Assembly (NCBI RefSeq): GCF_000004195.4
Contig: NC_030678.2
Coordinates: 89,930,404 to 89,994,403, forward strand
Origin: Xenopus tropicalis
Taxonomy: Eukaryota; Chordata; Amphibia; Anura; Pipidae
Direction of reading: 5' to 3'
DNA: 64,000 nt
The notes under the pieces: generated by a model
The model's input: only the letters and a program-made list of their open reading frames with translations
The model's database searches: none
Told to the model about the DNA's origin: nothing
Position numbers and translations under genes: made by a program
Shown: in pieces, positions 1-10,698 of the stretch
How positions within the stretch are numbered: position 1 is the stretch's first letter
How the letters are laid out: each line of letters starts with the position of its first letter

Positions 1-452
1 GTGTCTAGAACCCCAGAACCGAAGAAAATAAAAAAGTAAGGTTATATAGAATTTGAAAAACCAGCATTTGATGATTGAATTAGTTTTACAGCATAGGGCT
101 TTTTTGTCCTCTTGGCTTATCTCATATTTTAATGATGGATAATAATTCTTTTTACAACAATTACCTTAAGGCTTCTAAATTGTGTAAATGCTTATGTAAT
201 GTGAAGATCATTTTATGATTTAACTTCTTTGCTGTTAAACCTAAATGTACATTCAGAATTGGGTGGCAATTCCGGAACTTATAAATTAGTTAAGAGGTGT
301 TAAAAAAAAAAAATGTTAATTGCAACCCTAAACAGTTATATTATAATCAGGTATGCTTTCAAATAAATGTACAATAAAAATGAATGACACTATTAATTAT
401 GTTTGCAGTTATTCAAGTAATATTTATTATGGTCATAATTTTTTTTTTTTAG
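1..452 (+). other. SRRM1 intron (upstream part cut by window edge)
   Basis: AT-rich intron sequence ends in a T-run and AG at 452. No coding or mobile-element signature was recognised. Confidence 0.7.
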
Positions 453-645
453 GGAATCTTCAAGTCCAGAGCTAGCTAGAAGGGGAACCATGTCCAGGTC
501 GGTGTCAGGATCACCTGAGCCCGCTCATAAAAAACAAGCTTCTCCTTCGCCGCCTAGATCTCTGCCTCAATCCGGCAACTGGTCTCCAGGTCCTGAGCCT
601 GCCAAAAGGGCTAAGAGCACTACTCCTAGTCAGTCACCTGTTCGG
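453..645 (+). CDS. SRRM1: SRRM1 coding exon (third from last)
   Basis: This exon encodes part of the C-terminal Ser/Pro/Arg-rich region of SRRM1, a nuclear matrix and exon-junction-associated splicing co-activator. A polypyrimidine tract and AG end at 452, and a GT donor starts at 646. The exon is 193 nt: the first base completes a codon begun upstream, then 64 codons follow, ending in phase 0. The peptide begins ESSSPELARRG, contains SRSVSGSPEPA, and is full of SP dipeptides (likely phosphorylation sites). This matches my memory of the vertebrate SRRM1 tail, and the two following exons continue in the same phase. The region is low-complexity, so the gene name rests mainly on the more distinctive last exon. 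Confidence 0.9.
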
Positions 646-965
646 GTATGAGTAACATCAATAAATAACTACTTATGTTACACTGTAAAGAGCTCCACTA
701 CTCTATAGTCTAATTTCAGTTACAAAACCTTAGGAGAGTGGTTTTTATTTTAACCTGTATTTTCTTGCATTGGCATTATTAATGCTCTAAAAAAAAATTT
801 CCAAACGGAGGCTGCATGTTTGCCTGCTCCTATGCTTTCTTGTTGACCTATCTGACATTTTACTACAGCTCTTTGCAACTTGCTTTAAACCAAAGCAATG
901 TGGCTGGCAAACTGTACTAACTGATCACATTGGCAAATATCTAAGTGGGCAGGGTTTATTAGTAT

Positions 966-1960
966 TTGTTTTTCTCTTACGTCCTGGGAGACGCATTTAA
1001 ATCCCTTCCCATCAGGAGGCAGGACACTTGTACAAAAGTTGAATCCTTTCCCATATATAATTCCCCTTCCACCTCAAGTTTTTATAGTGTCCTCACAAAC
1101 AGGAAGTGGACAGAGGCCTCTAGAGAGGCCCTTCACAAGGAATTAGCCTGACCTGGGGTGATACCTGAGTCAGCCCCCACCATGGGACAAACCCCATGCC
1201 CAGGGCAAGCAGTATTCATCTCTGTTAGGCAAAACACAACCAGTGATGCCAGCTGGGTGGAATACAGGGGTAAGCATGAGGTTTCCTCTAGTCTCCTCAT
1301 TCCCCCCACACCAGCCCCAGTGACTCCCTCAGGACAGCCAGTTTCCTCCGTTAATGCTTCCTCGAATCCTCAAGAGAATAAAGCAGGAAAAGGGCAGCTT
1401 CATTGTGATTGCTCCACACTGGCCGAGACGCTCGTGGTTCACGGATCTAAGGGATCTATCCTTCGAACAACAATCTTCTACATCAGGGGCCTATACCTGA
1501 TCCCAACCTTAGGATATTCCATTTGACGGCTTGGCTCCATTTGACGGCTTGGCTCTTGAAAAGTCAATTTTAATTCAAAAAGGTTTTTCACCTGAGGTAG
1601 CTCAGACTATGCTTCGAGCTAGAAGACTCCAAGACTTACCACAGAATTTGGAAATTTTTTGTTACACAGGGCTCTGATCGGAAGGTTTCCTTTGAGGAGG
1701 CTGATATCCCATTGTTCAGTTTCTTCAGGATGGGTTGACTAAGGGACTAGGTCTGAGATCAGGTCTTAGCTCTCTCAGTGCTTCTCCAGTTGAGGCTGGC
1801 TTTGCAGGAAGATGGGCGAACTCAGTGTCTGAGTTAGGGAGGCCTTTCCTGTTCTTTTCCTGTATTTGATATTTCATGAGGAGAAGGCTTCCACTTTTGG
1901 ATAACTGTCCTGATTCCTGGTGGGTGTGGATTTTACCCCATGTTTCCTGTGTCCCATAGG
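966..1960 (+). mobile_element. DIRS-like tyrosine-recombinase retrotransposon relic
   Basis: This is a decayed fragment of a DIRS-type retrotransposon in the SRRM1 intron between 646 and 3176. Around 1395-1470 one frame reads VIAPHWPRRSWFTDL, a motif typical of the RT/RNase H end of DIRS polyproteins. From about 1557 another frame reads ILIQKGFSPEVAQTMLRARR and then TYHRIWKFFVTQGSD, matching the start of the tyrosine recombinase. The frame is broken several times, including a 17-bp tandem duplication near 1520-1553. The upstream 'aggaggcaggacac' at about 1015 resembles DIRS terminal sequence. The catalytic C-terminal half of the recombinase is not seen, so the copy is dead. Boundaries are approximate. 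Confidence 0.65.
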
Positions 1961-2383
1961 ACTAGAGAGAAGATGCTAAAAGAACTGGGTGGTGACTGCC
2001 CCCTCGGGGTGTAGCCTGCTTGGAGCAGAAAGCTGTCCCCCCGCAAGGCTGTCAAAAACCTTGTCCTTTTGCTTCTCCCCTTTCAATTAATAGAGAAAAG
2101 GATTTTACAGGAATGGCAAAAATCCCTCATTAATTTACATAAACAGTGAGTGGCTAACTAGCCTACTGTTAACTCAAATTAATAAAATAAAACCCCTCTT
2201 CATATCTACATAAGAGTTGAAATTGTTAATGTTGCCTCTACTACTTCTAGTCACAACATAAAACCAAAAACTTGTATATAGGCAGTGTTATATAGATTCA
2301 GAGTTACTGAAAACACAGAATTTTTATAGGCCTTTTATTTCCATAAATCTTCTTCATGAGCACAGATCTAAAGTGCTTAGACC

Positions 2384-2618
2384 TTAAGCTGGCCATACAC
2401 GGGCAGATCGAGCGGATCTTCACCCGATATCCCCACCTACGGGTCAAACGATCGAATTCTGCACGCGGCAATGGGACCGCATCAACGAGCCAATGCTGGA
2501 TTTTCTAACCAGGCTCCAGGCTCCTTGTTTCTGCCCCTACGTGGGCCGATAAGCTGCCGAGTCGGTCCAAGGGACCGATATTGGCAGCTTCTATCGGCCC
2601 TTGTATGGGGGTCTTTAG
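2384..2618. mobile_element. TTAA-type (piggyBac-like) MITE, copy 1
   Basis: TTAA at 2384-2387 is followed by GCTGGCCATACACGGGCAGAT. The far end is CCTTGTATGGGGGTC followed by TTTAG, a decayed TTAA. The interior shares long stretches (for example 'ggatcttcacccgatatcccc' and 'gggccgataagctgccga') with the copies at 48184-48502 and 49200-50740. TTAA flanks suggest mobilisation by a piggyBac-type transposase (inference). Confidence 0.65.
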
Positions 2619-3176
2619 ATGGTTGTGGGGGTATATATGCCTGTGCCTGTGTAGTTTAAAAAATTATATAATTGGTACCAGTAGGCTTACATTCTGGGAC
2701 ATCCCAATTTTCTTTAGATGACTACACAGTGGTTAGCTGGGACATTTTATGTGTGCTGTTAAACACACAGAGAGATGACCTGTAAGATACAGCTATTGTG
2801 GGGCCATTGATGGCACAGATATTGCTTGAAAGGTGGGGTGCTGTTTTGTGAAAATAATGTATTGAGTTGATCAGAGGTGCAACATGTCCCTTGTAAGACT
2901 TTTAATAAAACTATAGTAACGACAATACCGTTTGGTTGTTACCAGAAAAGGTTGCCAGACACTGCATTTCTAAACAGAACTAGCTTCTGCAGCAGTTCTA
3001 TTTTAACTTTTTTTTAAAAAAAAATGCATGCCTAGGTTGTACATCTACCAGCAAGGGTTCTTTGTATTTCTTTTAATTCTACTATTTTCCTTATTTTTAC
3101 TGAAAACCCAATAAAAAGTTTTGGGTTTTTTTTTAAAAAAAAAGGAAAGCAAATGAGTGTTTTTTTGCCCCCTCAG

Positions 3177-3338
3177 ACATCTGACCAGGAAGGCGGAGGA
3201 AAAAAGAAAAAGAAGAAAAAGGACAAGAAGCATAAGAAGGAGAAGAAGCACAAGAAACACAAAAAACATAAGAAAGAGAAGACCTCAGCTGCTTCTCCTG
3301 AGCCAGTAGATAAAGATGAAGACACTGAAGCAAAGAAG
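3177..3338 (+). CDS. SRRM1: SRRM1 coding exon with lysine/histidine-rich tract (second from last)
   Basis: This exon has 54 codons, phase 0 at both ends, with acceptor AG at 3175-3176 and donor GT at 3339. It opens TSDQEGGGKKKK and runs into a long basic tract of KKHKK-type repeats, followed by a short acidic stretch (DKDEDTEAKK). The Lys/His tract is a hallmark of the SRRM1 C-terminus and probably serves nuclear-speckle targeting and RNA contact (inference). The alanine-rich spacer I recall after the tract in mammals is shorter here, with SAASPEP in its place. Several minus-strand open frames over this segment are low-complexity shadows of the A-rich coding strand. Confidence 0.92.
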
Positions 3339-3654
3339 GTGAGATAAGTGCGACTCTGCCTAACACAGGGCTTACAGTTCCCCTTATTTACCAACCAATT
3401 CAGCACCAATAATGTTATTTGACGTGTTATTTAAATGCTGACCTTTACATATACTTGCACTCGTAACGCATTGTTAGTCCTTTGCATGCTGTAATAGTCA
3501 GATGGTGGGATGTTAAGGGATCCCTTTACTATTAGTTCTGGTCACCAATCACTGTTCTGCCTCCTTTTGTCTTCTGCTGCAGCATAATAAAAATTCTGCT
3601 GATGCCGGGCGTGTACCACCCTAAACAAAATACCTGTACATTTCCCCCCACCAG

Positions 3655-3759
3655 GAGACTGAAAGCGATGGCGAAGGAAATCTAGACGATTTGGAGAAGC
3701 ATTTACGAGAGAAGGCTCTGCGTTCGATGAGAAAAGCGCAGGTTTCTCCACATTCCTAG
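3655..3759 (+). CDS. SRRM1: SRRM1 last coding exon and stop
   Basis: The final coding exon follows acceptor AG at 3653-3654. It encodes 34 residues, from ETESDGEGNLDDLEKHLREK to KAQVSPHS, and ends in TAG at 3757-3759. The NLDDLE-HLREKALRSMRKAQVSP ending is diagnostic for vertebrate SRRM1, where the last residues differ only slightly. The acidic-to-basic helix is the best conserved part of the tail. No AATAAA was found close downstream; ATTAAA hexamers at 3895, 4340 and 4500 are possible polyadenylation signals, so the 3' UTR end is not fixed. The next gene, CLIC4, lies on the same strand about 30 kb away, as in mammals. Confidence 0.95.
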   Translation, partial: ETESDGEGNLDDLEKHLREKALRSMRKAQVSPHS

Positions 3760-5420
3760 TTGTCACTTCAGTTTGCTGCCATGTAAATTTTTTTTCTTAC
3801 TCTGTTTCAGACAACTGTTAATGCATTCTATGTTTAGTATATGTCACTTGAGATTAGGCTGACATTTTACCATTTAAAGCATCAAAATAGAACTATTAAA
3901 TTGTTTCATGAATAGTGGCAAGGAAGATTTTAAACTGGAGAGTAGGGCAGCCATACATTTTAAGGGCAAATGAAACTGCCTGTGCCTGCACTTTCAGGGT
4001 TATTTTATTTCTTCCTATACCATCAGTAAATATGCCACGGATTACCCAAGTTAAATAACTGTACAGGCTTTCTCACTGCAATGTTAATAATATATGAGGA
4101 ATGCCATCTGCTTTACTAAAAGATGGAGGCTGTTTAATATACAGTGTTTTTGTAGAAGGTTTGCAACATAACTAAAATGTTAAACATTTTACAATAAGGT
4201 CATGGTGTTCTATATTGATTTATATTGTCAACAAAAAAATACCTCTGGTCCTCTTGTATACAGCACCATGTTTTTCTTCCTGTTACAGCTGGTATTTCTC
4301 TTAAGGCGCTAACTTGGAACACTGGAATTTAATTATTTTATTAAAGACAGCCCCCTGACACACTCCTTTGGGGCACTCATTTCTCTCCCTTATCCTAAAG
4401 TTAATCATAAAACTCATTAAGGAAAGACCCAGATTTTGAATATTGTAATGTTTTCATTTTTTTCCAAAGCTTAAACAAAAGTTGTCTAAGGCTTTGTGGA
4501 TTAAAAGGTGAATTTCTACATAAAGACTTGATTTGTTTTTGTTTGTGTTCTTCCTTGGGGTCATTTTGCATTGTTTGAAAGTACCAGTGATATACAGTCT
4601 CAAATGTGCTGCCTAAATTTAAAGGGCAAAGACAAATGTAAGACAGTGGTACGTGTCATGTTCTTATAAACAAATTATATTTTAAAGTAAGCGCAGCCCT
4701 GCCACAGTAATCTTCTAAACAGCATCATTTTCATTGAGGTAAAAGTTACACAATCACTGTGTCAGTGTATGAAAATGTAGAGATCAGCAGTGTTCTGTTT
4801 GCCAACATCATTACCATAAGTGATGTGGCAAAGGTGACAGCACTGCTGGTTTCTGCATTCTGTCACAAGTATAGTGCCTGAGTATCCCAGAGTGCAAAGC
4901 AATATAATTGTGATATAAATGTAATATTTCCAGGGTAGGCGGGGCTTGCAGGAAATAGCTGTAGTTTGGGTAAACTGCAGGCAAAGTGACCCGGCAACCA
5001 TTCTTGCACTTATTATTTTTTTTTTTTTTTTTTAGCGCTTTATTGTACATTTTGTCAGGGGCCCAATGTGACGACTGGTCACTACTTCTGTTGGAGGGCC
5101 CTGCTAACATAGCAGTATGAAATTTTATTGCATGCAATACACCAACATTAACTTTCCAAGGTGCCAGGCCTAGTCAGTTTTACACGTTTGTACTATACAG
5201 AATTCCAGACCCTACTACTCCTGACTATAAGTGCAATATTCAATGTCCCTCCTACAATATACCACAGAGCCAGTGTTTTAATATTATACACTAATTTCCT
5301 TAATCAATCTCTAATTTCCTTAATCAACAGGCTCTATAAATTACTTCACAATCCCCCACAACAGGGTTTATTCCAAGCAGCGGGGCAACAGACAATAGTT
5401 GTCAAATTTTGCAGATAGTT
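3760..5420. other. SRRM1 3' flank, no gene recognised
   Basis: This stretch holds the SRRM1 3' UTR of unknown length and then AT-rich intergenic DNA. A T-run at 5015-5033 followed by unique-looking sequence may be the A-tail of a minus-strand retroposed sequence, but I could not identify its source. Confidence 0.4.
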
Positions 5421-6975
5421 TATGAATGGTTGAAGGCTTTACTCATAAAGCTATGCTGCTAGGTTCCAAAAAAGCCTTCAGCAGCATCGACTGGACTTAT
5501 ATGAGAGAAATACTGCAATAAGTGGGGCCAAATTCAAATCTGGGATAAAAAGCTATATCATAATCCTGCAAAGGGTATTTATGGCTGCATACTAATCACA
5601 CTTCTTTTTCCACTAGAAGATGGGGGCTAGACACAGCTTCCCGGATCTATGTTGCTATGTTTTGTTAGGGCTCTGGCACACGGGGAGATTAGTCGCCCGC
5701 GGCAAAACTCCCTGTTCGTGGGCGACTAATCTCCCCGAGTTGCCTACCCCTGCCATCCCACCGGCGAACATGTAAGTCGCGCAAATCGCCCCGCCGCGTC
5801 TGCCATCCCGCCGGCGACTTACATGTTCGCCGGTGGGATGGCAGGGGTAGGCAACTCGGGGAGATTAGTCGCCCACGAACAGGGAGTTTTGCCGCGGGCG
5901 ACTAATCTCCCCGTGTGCCAGAGCCCTTAAGTGTAAAATAACATACTGTAGATAGCTCGGGGACTACTATTGTTAAAATAGTACTTAAAATAGTTGTTTG
6001 CAGATGATTCAATTTTTTCTATTATGAAAAACCAGACTATTTATATATAGAACTCCGCTTTGATGCAGTCTCAGGGTTTACAAATATGCTAATATTTGCA
6101 TTAAAAGCTTTAAATCTTACTTTCAGAAGCTACTTGAATTAAACTTTAAATTTCATTGGGTGAAATTTCCCTCCAAAGTTTAACCTCCGATCTGAATGAT
6201 ATCCCGCTTCTATCCATATTACATAAAGATATTCAATGGTGGCATAAACTTCAAATATTTTGGATGGGGAGAATGCATTCTGTAAAACTGGCCCTGCTCA
6301 CTAAACTTTTTTATACTTAGAGCCCTGCCAGTTCCTCCTCCTCGATGGTTTCTATATACAGTATATTTTATATGGCACAACAAGAGGCACAGAATAAATA
6401 AACATCTGTTACCAACCCACATCACGGGGTGGCTTAGCTTTTCCACTTTTGGGATATTAAAGGAAAGCATCTATTTTGGCACAGCTGACTAAGTGGCAGG
6501 CGCCAGGGCAGCGCCACACTTACCAGGGCTGACTTTTATGGTGGATTACACATGGCTTACAGATTCCAGCAACTCAGACATTTCAGACCCTGCAACTATC
6601 CTATCCTGAATCCTCCCTCTTTGAATAACTCTGGAACAATCTAATACGAAGAGGAAAAATATATTTACTTTTTTTCTGCTTTTCTCCAAACCAAAGGTAA
6701 GGCAGTAAATACCAAACAAATGTTAAAATGGTAAAGGAGATTGAATGAATCCATTGAGGATAAGGAATGCCAGCAGATACATAAAAATATGAAAGCTTTT
6801 TCCATCAATACTCAATCAAGATAAAGGAGAATGCATTCAAAGTATTCCATGATTGGTATGTTACTCTCAAAAAACTGCACAAATGGTTCTGGTCTTCAGA
6901 TTTATACCTATGCCTGACGGCTAGATTGCTGGTAGCAAGGAAATGGGAAAGTATACCTCCATCATTACAGGAGGT
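5420..6975 (+). mobile_element. Decayed L1/Tx1-like LINE ORF2 fragment
   Basis: Scattered frames on the + strand match the second half of an L1-type ORF2 protein. Near 5466-5530 the peptide reads KAFSSIDWTYMREILQ, corresponding to the RT motif with the first catalytic Asp region. From about 6215, DIQWWHKLQIFWMGRMHS and FIWHNKR-like peptides match the region after the RT palm. Many stops and frameshifts break it. It is interrupted at 5667-5927 by a palindromic MITE, and its right end meets a TTAAAGGAAATG sequence at 6974 that resembles a T2 MITE end. Both ends are uncertain. Confidence 0.6.
5667..5927. mobile_element. Palindromic Harbinger-like MITE with perfect 114-bp arms
   Basis: The left arm (5667-5780) and right arm (5814-5927) are exact reverse complements by eye, with a 33-nt loop. 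Ends are AGGGCTCTGGCACACGGGG and its complement. If the element starts at GGG, it is flanked by TTA on both sides, which fits the 3-bp target duplications of PIF/Harbinger elements. Each arm contains a smaller inverted repeat built on GGGGAGATTAGTCGCCC. The class call is an inference from ends and target site; no transposase is present. Confidence 0.8.
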
Positions 6976-7310
6976 TAAAGGAAATGTAAGTTTAAAATTT
7001 CACATGGGGCTAGCCATGTGGCCTGTGCTCTGATAAACTTCAGTCATACTTTACTGCTGAGCTGCAAGTTGGAGTGATATCACCCCCCTCCCAGCAGCCA
7101 ATTAGCAGAACAATGGGAAGGCAGCAAGAGAGCAGCTCCAGTAATATAGTAAGTTGGGTTGAAAAAAGACATGCGTCCATCACGTTCAACCATAATGCCT
7201 ATATATAACCTGTCTAACTACTAGTTGATCTGAAGCCTCTCTAATTTGCCGCATAGGGGAAAAAATTCCTTCCTGACTCCAAGATGGCAATCGGACCAGT
7301 CCCTGGATCA

Positions 7311-7556
7311 ACTTGTACTAAGAGCTATCTCCCATAACCCTGTATTCCCTCACTTGTACTGAGAGCTATCTCCCATAACCCTGTATTCCCTCACTTGTAC
7401 TGAGAGCTATCTCCCATAACCCTGTATTCCCTCACTTGTACTGAGAGCTATCTCCCATAACCCTGTATTCCCTCACTTGTACTGAGAGCTATCTCCCATA
7501 ACCCTGTATTCCCTCACTTGTACTGAGAGCTATCTCCCATACCCTGTATTCCCTCA
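7311..7556. repeat. 41-bp tandem repeat, six copies
   Basis: Units read 'acttgtactgagagctatct' followed by 'cccataaccctgtattccctc' and recur every 41 bp with almost no change. They lie in the 3' UTR of the minus-strand CR1 element and probably arose there by replication slippage or unequal exchange. Confidence 0.95.
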
Positions 7557-7601
7557 CTTCCTAAGAATCCATCCAGCCCCTTCTTAAAGTTATATAATGT
7601 A

Positions 7602-8922
7602 TCAGCCAGCACGACTGATTCGGGGAGGGAATTCCACAACTTCACAGCTCACAGTAAAAAATCCTTTCCGAATATTTAAACGGAATCTCCCTTCTTCTAA
7701 ACGAAGTGGGTGCCCTTGTGTCCGTTGGAAGGACCTACTGGTAAATAAAACATTAGAAAGGTTATTATATGATCCCCTTATATGTTTATACATAGTTATC
7801 ATGTCACCTCTTAAGCGCCTCTTCTCCAGTGTAAACAGACCCAACTTGGCCAGTCTTTCCCCAAAACTGAGACTTTCCATACCCTTTACCAACTTAGTTG
7901 CCCTTCTCTGGACCCTCTCTAACTCAATAATGTCCCGTTTGAGCACTGGAGACCAGAACTGGACAGCATATTCTAGATGGGGCCTTACCAGCGCTCTATA
8001 AAGGAGAAGAATAACCCCCTCCTCCTGTGAATCTACACCCCTTTTAATAAAACTCAAAACCCTGGTTGCTGCCTGGCATTGCTTGCTACAGCCAAGTTTA
8101 TTATCTACAAGGACTCCAAGGTCCTTCTCCATTATGGATTTGCCTAGTGCAGTCCCATTAAGGGTATAAGTGGCTTGCATATTTTTACATCCCAGGTGCA
8201 TGACCTTACATTTATCCACATTAAATCTCATCTGCCACTTAGCTGCCCAGATTGCCAGTTGGTCAAGATCCTGCTGCAAGGATGCCACATCCTGGATAGA
8301 ACTGACTGGTCTGCAGAGTGAGTTTTGTGCCATCTGCAAACACTGATACATTACTTATAATACCCTCCCCCAAGTCATTTATGAACAAATTAAACAAAAG
8401 TGGACCCAGTACAGAACCCTGAGGGACCCCACTGAGAACCTTATTCCAAGTAGAGAATGTGCCATTAACAACCACCCTCTGTACCCGATCCTGTAGCCAG
8501 TTTTCAATCCATGTGCAAATGACTTCACTAAGACCAATAGACCTTAGCTTAGAAAGCAGTTGTTTGTGGGGAACGGTATCAAATGCTTTGGCAAAATCCA
8601 AATAGATTATATCTACTGCATCCCCACTGTCCAGCTTCTTACTTACCTCATCATAAAAAGCAAGTAAATTGGTCTGACATGACCTGTCCTTCATAAAGCC
8701 ATGCTGATTACTGCTCATAATGGCATTCTCCACTACATAATTTTGTATGTGATCCCTTAACAAGCCTTCAAATAACTTGCCCACCACGGATGTCAAACTT
8801 ACAAGCCTATAATTGCCAGACTGAGATCTTTCTCCCTTTTTAAATATAGGAATGACATTCGCCCTCTTCCAATCCCTAGGTACCATACCTGATGAAAGCG
8901 AGTCTGAGAATATCAGAAACAA
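7602..8922 (-). pseudogene. CR1 reverse transcriptase, catalytic box mutated
   Basis: This is the coding remnant of the CR1 element. Residues recognisable in order are the fingers ([17 protein letters not shown]), palm ([13 protein letters not shown]), GVPQGS, FADG in place of FADD, then in a second frame the thumb and C-terminal segment (MRFNVDKCKVMHLG, YRALVRPHLEYAVQFWSPV, RVQRRATKLV). A functional enzyme would copy its own mRNA at the nicked target site. The lost Asp in the metal-binding pair and the frameshift between the two frames make activity very unlikely. Confidence 0.85.
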
Positions 8923-10698
8923 GGGCCACTGTAATTCTGACCCTAGCTCTCTCAGTACCCGAGGGTGTATTCCATCTGGCCCAGGTGCCTTGTTTACATT
9001 TATCTTTCTGACCCTAGCTCTCTCAGTACCCGAGGGTGTATTCCATCTGGCCCAGGTGCCTTGTTTACATTTATCTTGTGTAACCCTTTAAGCACCATAT
9101 CCTGTGTCAACCACTGTGTAGTTGGAGCTGAGGCAACAGTGAAGCTATTGGGTGGGACTTGGCACTCTGGCTCCTCTACTGTATACACAGAAGAAAAGAA
9201 CTGGTTAAGCACATCTGCCTTTTCTGTATCCGCTGTAACCATATTAAAGCCCTTCCACCTCCTCCTTCTCTTTCATTTTCCTCATTTGAGGTTCACTCTA
9301 TTAGGCTCTTCTCCCCTGCTTCGCTTCGCATTGCGGTCATATACCGACCTCCTGGACCGACCTCACAATTCTTTGACAACTTTTCTGCCTGGCTTCCTTA
9401 CTTCCTTTCCTCTGATTCCCCATCCATTGTACTAGGTGACTTTAACATACCTGTTAACAATCCTAATGCCCCTGCTACCTCTAAACTCCTTTCACTAACA
9501 TCCTCCTTTGGGTTATCTCTGTGTTCTGACTCCCCCTCTCACTCCAATGGAAACTCCCTGGATCTTATATTTACAAAAGGTTGTTCTATCTCAAACTTCA
9601 CTAACTCCCCTTTCCCCCTCTCTGATCACAATCTGCTCACATTTCAACTTTCGCTAACTCCCTCTACACCCTCTGCTGCCCCCCAAACATACACATACCG
9701 AGACCTGCAATCCCTAAACACGTCACATCTCTCTTCTACCTTTGACTCTCTTTATTCTAACATCCTAACTGTCTCTTGTCCTAATCAGGGTACCTCTGTC
9801 TACTACAGCACACTCGCCACTGCCCTTAATGAGCTTGCTCCTGCCAAGACTAAACGCGTGAGACCCAAACCACTCCAACCCTGGCACACTGCTCATACCA
9901 AATCCCTCAAAAACAGTCACGTGCACTTGAGCGCCGCTGGCGCAAATCAAGGTCAGAGTCAGATTTCTGCAGCTACAAATCTGCTCTGCTCTCCTACAAC
10001 ACCACCCTCTGCCAAGCTAAACAAACCTACTTCACTGCACTCATTAACTCCCTCTCTAAAAAACCTGCACAACTCTTCTCTACCTTTAACTCTCTGCTGT
10101 CCCCTCCTCCGCCCCCTCCGTGTGCTTCAGTCACTGCTCAAGCTATTGCAGAGCACTTTAAAAATAAAATTGACACCATCCGAAGTGACATTGCACAACT
10201 TAATCCCCATAACCATTCCCCTCCCTCCCTACATGCTCCCCAGTCTCTTCTTGGCTCCTTCTCCCCAGTGACTGAAGAGGAAGTCTCAAAACTGTTGTCT
10301 TCCTCTCACCTTACTACCTGTCCACTTGATCCCATTCCTACCAAACTTCTACGTAATGCCAACCCCTGTCTTATCAAAGCCTTAACTCATCTATTCAATC
10401 TCTCACTCTCTACTGGAATCTTTCCCTCCCAACTGAAACATGCACTTTTAACCCCTATTCTGAAAAAACCCTCCCTTGATCCCTCCAATCCCACTAACCT
10501 CCGACCTATCTCTGTGCTCCCTTTCATCTCCAAACTGCTTGAGGGCCTAGTTTACAACCGACTGACGCTATTCCTCTCTGACAATAACCTCCTGGATCCC
10601 CTACAATCTGGTTTTAGACAACAACACTCCACCAAAACTGCTCTAACCCGACTAACAAATGACCTCCTTTCGGCTAAAGCCAAAAAACACTACTAATA

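Larger units (their letters stand above)
7140..9248 (-). mobile_element. CR1-like LINE, 5'-truncated, minus strand
   Basis: Reading from 9248 down to 7140, the frames give [27 protein letters not shown], then the reverse-transcriptase core ([28 protein letters not shown]), the thumb region and the CR1 C-terminus ending near 7602. The catalytic FADD box is mutated to FADG, and a frameshift follows near 8300. A 71-bp tandem duplication (8935-9005 and 9006-9076) also breaks the frame. The 3' part holds six copies of a 41-bp repeat (7311-7556) and ends in the 'gttgaaaaaagacatgcgtccatc' block (about 7158) common to frog CR1 tails. It lacks the endonuclease domain, as expected for 5' truncation during insertion. 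Confidence 0.88.

Noticed and set aside
3045..3409. Minus-strand open frames rich in F, L and S
   Set aside because: They are antisense shadows of the lysine-rich SRRM1 exon and its T-rich flank.
5015..5160. Processed pseudogene or gene 3' end on the minus strand
   Set aside because: There is a T-run, but the adjoining sequence encodes nothing I recognise and no target duplication could be seen.
7311..7556. Regular repeat resembling a CRISPR array
   Set aside because: Units are contiguous with no unique spacers, and the sequence is frog CR1 3' UTR; it is an ordinary tandem repeat.
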